From NCBI GenBank assembly GCA_031537795.1, contig JAVKNF010000025.1:1-8259 (forward strand): 8,259 nt of DNA, read 5' to 3'. Of this stretch, positions 1 through 5,246 are shown piece after piece. The notes beneath the pieces are model-generated. The model did not search any database. It was not told the DNA's origin and saw nothing but the letters and a program-made list of their open reading frames with translations. Origin of the DNA: JAVKNF01 sp031537795. GTDB taxonomy: Bacteria; Pseudomonadota; Alphaproteobacteria; Rickettsiales; Deianiraeaceae. A program made the position numbers and the translations under genes. Numbering within the stretch: position 1 is the first letter of the stretch; every line of letters begins with the position of its first letter.

Positions 1-27
1 ATAGGGGAAGCGCATTAAGAATAGGAG
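1..27 (+). repeat. 27-bp direct repeat, copy 1 (3' end of a gene lying left of the window)
   Basis: This 27-bp sequence is repeated exactly at 107-133. Read on the plus strand it contains the codons for I-G-E-A-H and a TAA stop at 16-18, followed by nine shared bases. The most economical reading is that a plus-strand gene to the left of the window ends here and converges on rluB. The left limit of the repeat cannot be seen because the window begins inside it. The gene itself is not identifiable from six codons. Confidence 0.6.
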
Positions 28-37
28 TTATTAATTA

Positions 38-124
38 TTTTGGCTTGACAAAAACCACGATGGAATTCAAACTCCTGACGAAATATTCCGCGTAAAAACA
101 GGTTTTATAGGGGAAGCGCATTAA
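38..124 (+). pseudogene. Startless C-terminal remnant with a calcium-loop-like motif
   Basis: The plus-strand frame is open from 35 to the TAA at 122-124 and closed by a stop at 32-34, with no start codon. It encodes about 29 residues containing WLDKNHDGIQTPDE and ending in the same IGEAH as the repeat at 1-18. The D-x-N-x-D-G-x5-E spacing resembles EF-hand, dockerin or SdrD-B type calcium loops found in large secreted or surface proteins; position 8 is Gln rather than the usual hydrophobic residue. Codons are unlike the neighbours: GAC, AAC, CAC, TTC and CGC are used where flanking genes prefer T-ending forms. I read it as a displaced or duplicated 3' end of the gene to the left. A chance open frame remains possible because it is short. 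Confidence 0.4.
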
Positions 125-133
125 GAATAGGAG
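107..133 (+). repeat. 27-bp direct repeat, copy 2
   Basis: An exact second copy of 1-27, offset by 106 bp, ending 2 bp before the rluB stop codon. It again supplies the I-G-E-A-H-stop codons, in frame with the remnant at 38-121. Sequences after the two copies diverge, so the visible duplication boundary is at 27/133. The arrangement fits a local tandem duplication of the 3' end of the left-hand gene in the space between two convergent genes. Confidence 0.8.
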
Positions 134-135
134 GA

Positions 136-1008
136 TTATTTAAATTCAACAACAAATGGAGCTTTTACAACCGTACCATAAGGTATAGTTCTTAACTTAT
201 AAGGTCCATAATGAGTTCTTATTAATTTCACCACTTTTAAACCTAGATGCTCCATAACTTTTCTAATTTCTCTATTTTTTCCTTCCGTTATTGTTATTTC
301 AAGACTGGAATAAGGCTCTCCTATTTTTAGAATTTCCACAAAAAACCCTTGATATTTAATGCCATCAACTGTTAAACCTTTTCTTAATCTTTCTAATTTT
401 TTATTATCTATATAGCCAAAAACTTGAACGTAATACGTTCTTCTTATTTGGGTTGAGGGTAATTCTAAATATCTAGCTAATTCACCGTTATTAGTCAATA
501 ATAATAAGCCTTCTGTATTGTAATCAAGTCTACCAACTGTAATAAGTCTATTTAGACTTTTTGGAATTAATTCAAAGATAGTTTTCCTTCCTTTTTCATC
601 TACCGTGCTTGTTATGTATCCTGCCGGTTTATGCATTAAATATAATTCGGGTTTTGGTACTTTATTTATAATTTTTTTATTTTTAACGAAAATTTCATCT
701 TTGTCTGTTATTTTTATACCTGGGTCTTCAACAATTTTACCGTTTACTCTTATTGCACCTTCTTGAATAAGAATTTCGGACTCTCTTCTTGAAGCTATGC
801 CAAGTTCAGAAAGCCTTTTATTTAACCTAAAATCTTCAAATTCATTTTTTTGAGGTATTTCTTTTGAAATTTCTTTTTCTTTATAATTATTATATTTATT
901 AAATTTGACAGAATCTTTATTTATAGAAAAAAGATTATCTCTATTTTTTTTAATATTAAAAGGCTCTTTTTTTGGATCTGAACTATCGCTTACAAGAATC
1001 TTTTTCAT
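136..1008 (-). CDS. rluB: 23S rRNA pseudouridine synthase, RsuA/RluB family
   Basis: Isomerises a uridine of rRNA to pseudouridine; in E. coli RluB acts on U2605 of 23S rRNA. An S4 RNA-binding domain lies at about residues 61-105 (RLNKRLSELGIASRRESE). The catalytic core follows, with the signature GRLDYNTEGLLLLTNNGELA at 159-178; Asp162 is the expected catalytic residue. The conserved EGKNREIRKV block is at 242-251. Length is 290 aa, with roughly 60 residues before the S4 domain that are Lys/Asn/Ser-rich and look disordered; E. coli RluB starts almost directly with S4. No other ATG lies between residue 1 and the S4 domain, so the 1008 start is kept. No Shine-Dalgarno is visible. It lies 30 bp after ndk on the same strand and is probably cotranscribed; a TATAAT at 1022-1027 could give an internal promoter. 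Choice of RluB over RluE/F/RsuA is by general appearance only. Confidence 0.88.
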   Translation of the reverse strand: MKKILVSDSSDPKKEPFNIKKNRDNLFSINKDSVKFNKYNNYKEKEISKEIPQKNEFEDFRLNKRLSELGIASRRESEILIQEGAIRVNGKIVEDPGIKITDKDEIFVKNKKIINKVPKPELYLMHKPAGYITSTVDEKGRKTIFELIPKSLNRLITVGRLDYNTEGLLLLTNNGELARYLELPSTQIRRTYYVQVFGYIDNKKLERLRKGLTVDGIKYQGFFVEILKIGEPYSSLEITITEGKNREIRKVMEHLGLKVVKLIRTHYGPYKLRTIPYGTVVKAPFVVEFK

Positions 1009-1038
1009 AATGTATTATTTTATTATAAAATAGAAAAA

Positions 1039-1482
1039 TTAAGCATTATATTTATCTAAATATTTAAAAATTTCATTCTCTGAAAAGAATTGCTTAATTT
1101 CTTTTTCTGCATTTGTAAAGGAATCTGAACCGTGAACACAATTTCTACCGATGCTTTCTGCAAAGATTTTTCTAATAGTGCCTTCTTTTGCTTCTATTGG
1201 GTTTGTTGCTCCCATAATATTTCTATAGCTATGCACTGCTGCGTCACCCCCTAATACCTGAACAATAACAGGTCCGCTAGTTATAAAATCAACAAGCTCA
1301 CTAAAAAACGATCTTTCTTTATGTACAGCGTAAAATTCCTCTGCTTGCATTTTTGTCATATGAATCATTTTTTGAGCAATAATTCTTAAACCTACAGTTT
1401 CAAGTATGTCATTTATTTTACCTGAAATTCTTCTCTCTACAGCATCTGGTTTTAATATAGAAAATGTTAATTCGTAACTCAT
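1039..1482 (-). CDS. ndk: Nucleoside diphosphate kinase
   Basis: Transfers the gamma phosphate from ATP to NDPs through a phosphohistidine, balancing cytosolic (d)NTP pools. The start is placed at the ATG at 1482, giving 147 aa; the longer frame begins with TTG at 1491 and adds only three residues. The N-terminal strand is SYELTFSILKPDAVER, as in the family. MGATNPIEAKEGTIRK lies at about 90-105 and the active-site block NCVHGSDS at 114-121, with His117 as the phosphorylated residue. Length is close to the usual 140 or so. The stretch usually VLEGE-A is VLGGDAA, and the usual HKERPFF is HKERSFF; both look like tolerable drift. It lies 46 bp after the sORF ending at 1529 and 30 bp before rluB, same strand. 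No Shine-Dalgarno is visible. Confidence 0.97.
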   Translation of the reverse strand: MSYELTFSILKPDAVERRISGKINDILETVGLRIIAQKMIHMTKMQAEEFYAVHKERSFFSELVDFITSGPVIVQVLGGDAAVHSYRNIMGATNPIEAKEGTIRKIFAESIGRNCVHGSDSFTNAEKEIKQFFSENEIFKYLDKYNA

Positions 1483-1528
1483 ATAAATCAAATTTATTAA
1501 AACAAATTAAAAATCAATTAATTTCTAT

Positions 1529-1675
1529 TTATTTTATTAAAAAATAATAAATTAACATTCCAAATGTTAAAAATACAACCACGCCTTTTGTTTTTATTGA
1601 ATAATCCGCATAGGACGTAATTATTAATAAAATAACACAAAATAGCCAGTATTTTCCTTGCATTATATGTTCCAT
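1529..1675 (-). CDS. Small two-helix membrane protein, 48 aa (unrecognised)
   Basis: A small ORF with an ATG at 1675 and TAA at 1531-1529, located between recJ and ndk on their strand, 31 bp after the recJ stop. Two hydrophobic stretches (about residues 9-22, LFCVILLIIT core; and 32-47, VVVFLTFGMLIYYFLI) are separated by a short polar turn (YADYSIKTK), so an alpha-hairpin in the inner membrane is the natural reading. A second in-frame ATG at residue 5 would shorten it by four codons and has a weak GGA upstream. Local G+C is above that of ordinary spacer DNA here, with codons such as GCG, TCC, ACG, GGC and GTG, which favours real coding. I do not recognise the family. AT-rich hydrophobic frames can arise by chance, so existence is moderately supported and function unknown. 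Confidence 0.5.
   Translation of the reverse strand: MEHIMQGKYWLFCVILLIITSYADYSIKTKGVVVFLTFGMLIYYFLIK
1552..1570 (-). terminator. AT-rich hairpin with 3' T-rich tract, within the sORF 3' end
   Basis: A perfect 8-bp inverted repeat (TTAACATT / AATGTTAA) with a 3-nt loop. On the minus strand it is followed by a T-rich run (TTTATTATTTTTT), so an RNA hairpin could act as a weak intrinsic terminator between recJ and ndk. The stem is A/T-dominated and overlaps the last codons of the 48-aa ORF, so function is uncertain. Confidence 0.25.
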
Positions 1676-1697
1676 AATTTTGAATTGCAATATTAGA

Positions 1698-1725
1698 ATT
1701 ATAAGATTATTTTTTTAATAAACAA
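1698..1725 (-). promoter_or_regulatory. Possible promoter for the sORF, ndk and rluB
   Basis: On the minus strand a perfect TATAAT lies at 1703-1698, just past the recJ stop, with TTGTTT 16 bp upstream (1725-1720). The predicted transcript would begin near 1691, about 16 nt before the sORF ATG. The -35 matches only half the consensus, and TATAAT is frequent in AT-rich DNA, so this is a modest call. Confidence 0.3.
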
Positions 1726-3443
1726 TCTAAAATTTGAATAGATAAACTCTCATTTTCTTTATAAAAATTTATATCTAAATTAACGAGAATATCAATTTTA
1801 ATATCTTTCATTAAAATATTAAACATATCAGTTTCGAAAGCATTAAAACAAATAGCATTCTTTACAGTAAAACCGTCTGTTATTATTAATTTTAGATATT
1901 TTTCTTTTAGAATTTCATAATATTTTACTTTAATATTTTTAATTAAAAATACTGGTTTTGGGTTATAGATACCGTAAGGTTCAAGTATTTTAAGATTTTT
2001 CACCAATTTCACATCAAGAGAAGCGAGCGAGACCTCGAGGTCAAAATACATATTTTTAATTTTTTGATATTCTTCATTTAAAATTTTAATATTTTTAGAT
2101 AAATGTTGAAATATTTTACTATAATTTTCTTCGAAAAAAGACAATCCCCCAGCCATTTTATGCCCACCTCCATTGATTATTAAATTTAAAGTTTTTAATT
2201 CTAAAATATTTTGCCCTATATCAATATTTTCAATAGATCTAGCTGAACATTTAACTGTATTTTCATTTAAAAAACCTATAATTGCAACTCTGTTATATTT
2301 ATCTTTAATTCTTGAGGAAATTATACCAACTAAACCCTCGTGCCAATTTTTATTATATAAAAATACAAAACCGTATTCTAGAATTTGATAATTAATTAAT
2401 TCTTCTTGAAGCTTGATTTCTTTTAAAATTTCATTTTCTATTTCCTTCCTTTCTTCATTAAAAGCTTTTAATTTATTGAAAATTTGAAAGCATTCATTTT
2501 TATCTTCTGAAGTTAATAATTTTACACTTAAATTTGCATCTTCTATTCTTCCGCCAGCGTTAATTAGAGGGCCAATTTTAAATCCTATATCACCTGCATT
2601 TATTTCTTTTGAATTTAAAAATTCTTTTATCCAAAAAATTGACTTTCTTGAATTTTCATTTATCTTTTTCAAGCCAGAATTAACAAAGAATCTATTTATT
2701 TTAATTAGCGGCATAACATCGCATATTGTTGATATGGCGACTAAGTCTAGTAAATTTAAAATATTTTCGTCTGATTTTTGGAATTTTCTATTTAAAATAA
2801 GTAAAAAGAAAAATAAAACTCCGGAAGCTGATAAATCTTTAAATTCATTTTCACATAATTCACCAAACCTATTGGGGTTAATAATTCCTTTAGCTTGCGG
2901 TAAAGTTTCATTTGATTTATGATGATCTATAACAATTGTATCGATATTAAAAGTATTTTTTATGTAAGAAATTTCTTCAATAGATGACGTCCCGCAGTCT
3001 AAAATAATTAAAATATCAATATTTTTCAAATTTGGAATATCTTCAATTGCTTTTTTTGTAAGGCCATAACCGTGCTTGAATCTATTTGGAATAAAAAATT
3101 CATAATTTGTAAAATTTATTTGCCTAAAAAAATAAATTAAAATAGCTGTACTTATTGTTCCGTCAACATCGTAATCTCCGAATATTAACATCTTTTTATT
3201 AGTTTCGATTGCTTTAAAAATAAATTCTATTGAAGATTCGAAGTCTTTTAAATTTTTAGGGTTTTTTAAGCTGTTCTTTGATTTTGGGTTTAAATAACTT
3301 TCTATTTGATTTGGGTTTTGAATTCTTGAGCAAATTAACTCTAATATCAATAAATCTGCATCTATTTTATTATTTAAATCTTCTTTTTTAAAATTTTCTG
3401 CTCTTTTTTTTAAAATTTTCCCTAGTACTGTTTTTATTTGCAT
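1707..3443 (-). CDS. recJ: Single-stranded-DNA 5'-3' exonuclease RecJ
   Basis: Metal-dependent 5'-3' ssDNA exonuclease of the DHH phosphoesterase superfamily, acting in recombinational repair (RecF pathway), mismatch repair and base-excision repair. At 578 aa it is full length. Visible motifs in order: FGDYDVDGT at 88-96 (motif I), LDCG at 148-151 (motif II), IDHHKS at 172-177 (DHH, motif III), and ICDVMPL at 240-246 with Asp242 (motif IV). These are followed by GPLINAGGRI at 291-300, then the DHHA1 domain with NWHEGLVGI at 366-374 and GGGHKMAGG at 425-433, and a C-terminal OB-fold region with LEPYGIYNPKP. All metal-ligand motifs are intact. The ATG at 3443 lies 52 bp from divergent rseP; no Shine-Dalgarno precedes it. 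It is the first gene of the minus-strand group. A GC-rich palindrome interrupts its codon bias at 2031-2042. Confidence 0.97.
   Translation of the reverse strand: MQIKTVLGKILKKRAENFKKEDLNNKIDADLLILELICSRIQNPNQIESYLNPKSKNSLKNPKNLKDFESSIEFIFKAIETNKKMLIFGDYDVDGTISTAILIYFFRQINFTNYEFFIPNRFKHGYGLTKKAIEDIPNLKNIDILIILDCGTSSIEEISYIKNTFNIDTIVIDHHKSNETLPQAKGIINPNRFGELCENEFKDLSASGVLFFFLLILNRKFQKSDENILNLLDLVAISTICDVMPLIKINRFFVNSGLKKINENSRKSIFWIKEFLNSKEINAGDIGFKIGPLINAGGRIEDANLSVKLLTSEDKNECFQIFNKLKAFNEERKEIENEILKEIKLQEELINYQILEYGFVFLYNKNWHEGLVGIISSRIKDKYNRVAIIGFLNENTVKCSARSIENIDIGQNILELKTLNLIINGGGHKMAGGLSFFEENYSKIFQHLSKNIKILNEEYQKIKNMYFDLEVSLASLDVKLVKNLKILEPYGIYNPKPVFLIKNIKVKYYEILKEKYLKLIITDGFTVKNAICFNAFETDMFNILMKDIKIDILVNLDINFYKENESLSIQILDCLLKK
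2031..2042. repeat. GC-rich 12-bp perfect palindrome inside recJ
   Basis: GACCTCGAGGTC is its own reverse complement and has 8 of 12 bases G/C, in a gene that is otherwise strongly AT. It is preceded by the also GC-rich gcgagcgaga. Translated on the minus strand it is part of F-D-L-E-V-S-L-A-S-L, a segment that fits the normal RecJ OB-domain pattern, so it is not an inserted element; the oddity lies in the codons (GAC CTC GAG GTC TCG CTC). Confidence 0.7.
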
Positions 3444-3445
3444 CT

Positions 3446-3481
3446 CTTGATAACTAGCAAGCTTGACATTTATTTATCAAG
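3446..3481. promoter_or_regulatory. Inverted repeat between recJ and rseP, operator-like
   Basis: The arms CTTGATAA (3446-3453) and TTATCAAG (3474-3481) form an exact 8-bp inverted repeat with a 20-bp centre, which itself contains the palindrome CAAGCTTG at 3458-3465. The structure covers the -35 and spacer of the rseP promoter candidate and the recJ promoter candidate. It could be a shared operator, or the by-product of two face-to-face promoters with similar -35 boxes. No regulator is identifiable. Confidence 0.35.
3451..3480 (-). promoter_or_regulatory. Weak recJ promoter candidate overlapping the rseP promoter
   Basis: On the minus strand TTGATA (3480-3475) and TAGTTA (3456-3451) are 18 bp apart. 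The expected start would be near 3444, directly at the recJ ATG (3443), mirroring the rseP arrangement. The -10 match is poor, so the call rests mainly on position. Confidence 0.25.
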
Positions 3482-3490
3482 TGAAATAAT
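3463..3490 (+). promoter_or_regulatory. rseP promoter (-35 TTGACA, -10 AATAAT)
   Basis: A perfect TTGACA at 3463-3468 is followed, after 16 bp, by AATAAT at 3485-3490 (one mismatch to TATAAT). Transcription would be expected to begin about 7 nt downstream, near 3497, essentially at the rseP ATG (3496). This is the best sigma-70-like match in the window and implies a leaderless or nearly leaderless rseP mRNA. Confidence 0.45.
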
Positions 3491-3495
3491 TCTTT

Positions 3496-4572
3496 ATGTT
3501 TTTAACTCAAGCTTTTTATTCAGTTGTTCCATTTTTAATTTTACTCTTGATTATTGTTTTTGTTCATGAATTAGGGCATTATTTTTTTGCAAGAATAAAC
3601 GGCGTTCATGTTGAAGATTTTGCTATAGGTTACGGTTCACAAAAAATGCTATCTTTTACAGACAAACGAGGAACTTGTTGGTCTTTGAGACCTATTCCTT
3701 TTGGAGGTTTTGCAAAAATGAAAGGAGATGCAAGTGCCTCAAGTGCGTCTCAAGTTTTTGATGAAAATCTGAAGAAAGATCAAGCTAGTATTTTATCGAA
3801 AAGTCCTTTTCAGAAATTTCTTATAGCCATTGGAGGGCCTCTTTTCAATTTTATATTTTCATTTTTATTATTATTTGGAATTTATTTTTCTTACGGTAAA
3901 TTAGTTATCAGCCCAATAGTTGGAAATGTTCAACAAAATTCAATTGCTCAAAAAATTGGGATAAAAATTGAAGACAAAATACTAGAAATCAATCAAAATA
4001 AAATTAATAATTTTGAAGATATACAGAAAAACATTATACTGACGAATATTTTGAATTTTGATATTAAATTAATTGATAAAAAAGGCAATATATTTACAAA
4101 AATAATTAAATTTCCAAATTCAAAAGAAAAAAAACTTGGAATTTCACCCAAAGAAAGATTCCTAGAACGATTAAAAATAAAAGATTGCTTTAATAGTTCT
4201 TACGAATTTTTACTTGATAATATAAAAACTACAATTTTAAGTTTTAAAATGTTAATATTAGGTCAAATCTCAAAAGATAATATAGGGGGGCCTTTAAGTA
4301 TAGCGAAACACTCAAAACAAGCAAGTCAAAGCGGTTTATATAGTTTTTTAATGTTGATGGTTGTAATTTCGATCAATCTAGGTGTCTTAAATTTACTGCC
4401 AATTCCTATAGTAGACGGCGGGCAAGCCTTAATACATATAGTTGAAATATTAATAAGAAAAGATTTAACTTATTCTAATTTCAAAAAATATTTTATGTAT
4501 TTAGGTTATTTTATAGTTGGTTGTTTAATGTTTTTAGCTATGTTTAATGATTTAAGAAAAGCATTTTTTTAA
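3496..4572 (+). CDS. rseP: Site-2 intramembrane zinc metalloprotease RseP
   Basis: Inner-membrane M50-family protease; in E. coli it cuts anti-sigma factor RseA and clears signal-peptide remnants. HELGH (24-28) in the first membrane segment holds the zinc ligands and Glu25. The third ligand lies in NLLPIPIVDGG (299-309, Asp307). GGP at 113-115 and IGGPLSIA at 263-270 are further family marks. About four hydrophobic segments are visible (8-23, 108-131, 282-301, 333-350). A single PDZ-like region occupies about 135-205, whereas E. coli RseP has two; 358 aa fits the shorter one-PDZ forms. The ATG at 3496 is required because HELGH lies only 23 residues in. No Shine-Dalgarno is present and the promoter sits directly upstream. 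It stands alone here, divergent from recJ and convergent with the methyltransferase after 8 bp, not beside dxr or bamA as usual. Confidence 0.95.
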   Translation: MFLTQAFYSVVPFLILLLIIVFVHELGHYFFARINGVHVEDFAIGYGSQKMLSFTDKRGTCWSLRPIPFGGFAKMKGDASASSASQVFDENLKKDQASILSKSPFQKFLIAIGGPLFNFIFSFLLLFGIYFSYGKLVISPIVGNVQQNSIAQKIGIKIEDKILEINQNKINNFEDIQKNIILTNILNFDIKLIDKKGNIFTKIIKFPNSKEKKLGISPKERFLERLKIKDCFNSSYEFLLDNIKTTILSFKMLILGQISKDNIGGPLSIAKHSKQASQSGLYSFLMLMVVISINLGVLNLLPIPIVDGGQALIHIVEILIRKDLTYSNFKKYFMYLGYFIVGCLMFLAMFNDLRKAFF

Positions 4573-4580
4573 TTTTCTCA

Positions 4581-5246
4581 TCAAGAAATATTTTTCAGAA
4601 TAATATTATAATATTTTAAATTTTTTTCATTTTTTGTATATTCTAATTTTTCTATCTTAAATTTTGTTTTTTTGAAAATAAATTTTAAATTTTCTAAAGA
4701 ATAATGCCAAAAATGGTCATCTGTATAAGAAAAATCAGAATTGTATTTAGTGTTTAGAAGTTGTTCGAAATTTTTATAATAAATATTTATTTTGCCCCAG
4801 CTTTCTTGTTCTGGTGTCGAAAAATAAAGTCTTCCATTTTGTTTCAGTAATTCTTTTATTTTTAATAAATTATCAATCGGAGAAAAATTAAAATGTTCAA
4901 AAGTCTCGGTGCAAATTATTATATCAAATTTTTTATTAATAAATTTGAAAGGAATCTCTTTTTCAAAATTAAATTTATAAAAATTTACAGAAGAGTCTTT
5001 CAAGTCTAGATGTCTTAATTCCTCCTGAATATCAAGCCCGTTTAAATCTAGATTTTTATAATTTTGCATTAGATAAACTAAAATTGTACCGTAACCGTAA
5101 CCAATATCCAAAATATCAAGGTTTTTTCTTAAATTTCTATTCAAATCTTCGATTAACCACTTAAAGCATAAACCCCATATTGATTTTTCATGTTCTCTGT
5201 ATTCTTCATAAAATTTATGAGTATTCTTAATGTTAAATTCTAGCAT
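4581..5246 (-). CDS. Class I SAM-dependent methyltransferase, substrate unknown
   Basis: A 221-aa Rossmann-fold methyltransferase. Motif I is DILDIGYGYGT (44-54). An acidic residue at the end of strand 2 is in LNGLDIQEE (Asp72). The motif IV region is KFDIIICTETFEHF (106-119), and a post-motif strand is LKQNGRLYFSTPEQE (134-148). This is the Methyltransf_11/23 pattern; substrate cannot be told, but relatives often act on small molecules or envelope sugars. The ATG at 5246 directly abuts the lgt stop (TAAATG) and no Shine-Dalgarno is seen, so translation is probably coupled to lgt. It ends with TGA, 8 bp from the convergent rseP end. In many alphaproteobacteria lgt is followed by a different, larger methyltransferase (MidA, COG1565); this protein is too short and does not resemble it. 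Grouping with rodA and lgt suggests an envelope role, by inference only. Confidence 0.85.
   Translation of the reverse strand: MLEFNIKNTHKFYEEYREHEKSIWGLCFKWLIEDLNRNLRKNLDILDIGYGYGTILVYLMQNYKNLDLNGLDIQEELRHLDLKDSSVNFYKFNFEKEIPFKFINKKFDIIICTETFEHFNFSPIDNLLKIKELLKQNGRLYFSTPEQESWGKINIYYKNFEQLLNTKYNSDFSYTDDHFWHYSLENLKFIFKKTKFKIEKLEYTKNEKNLKYYNIILKNIS

Noticed and set aside
45..73. TTGACA at 45-50 as a promoter
   Set aside because: No -10-like sequence at proper spacing, and it falls in the coding remnant as Leu-Asp-Lys.
13..121. Minus-strand short ORF starting ATG CGC TTC CCC at 121 and repeated at 15
   Set aside because: It is the antisense of the plus-strand remnant and ends after 28 codons. 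The plus-strand reading gives a recognisable motif and a shared stop, so it is preferred.
1..133. Possible CRISPR fragment (27-bp repeat with a long spacer)
   Set aside because: Only two copies, a 79-bp intervening sequence, and the repeat encodes a gene's last codons and stop in both copies; no array or cas gene follows.
1483..1491. TTG start for ndk giving 150 aa
   Set aside because: ATG at 1482 gives the family's usual N-terminus; the extra three residues are unsupported. The same reasoning rejected TTG starts at 7238 (rodA) and 7264 (yebC).
2011..2043. GC-rich island in recJ as an inserted Rickettsia palindromic element
   Set aside because: Those elements are around 100 bp or more and add residues; here the protein aligns to the usual RecJ pattern with no insertion, so only the palindrome itself is reported.
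2173..2388. Plus-strand 71-codon open frame inside recJ
   Set aside because: Antisense to well-conserved recJ sequence, with no independent motif.
2734..2922. Plus-strand 62-codon open frame inside recJ
   Set aside because: Antisense shadow of the recJ core.
4602..4615. 14-bp perfect palindrome AATATTATAATATT near the rseP/methyltransferase convergence
   Set aside because: Entirely A/T and inside coding sequence; such palindromes are expected by chance at this composition, and no T-tract makes it terminator-like.
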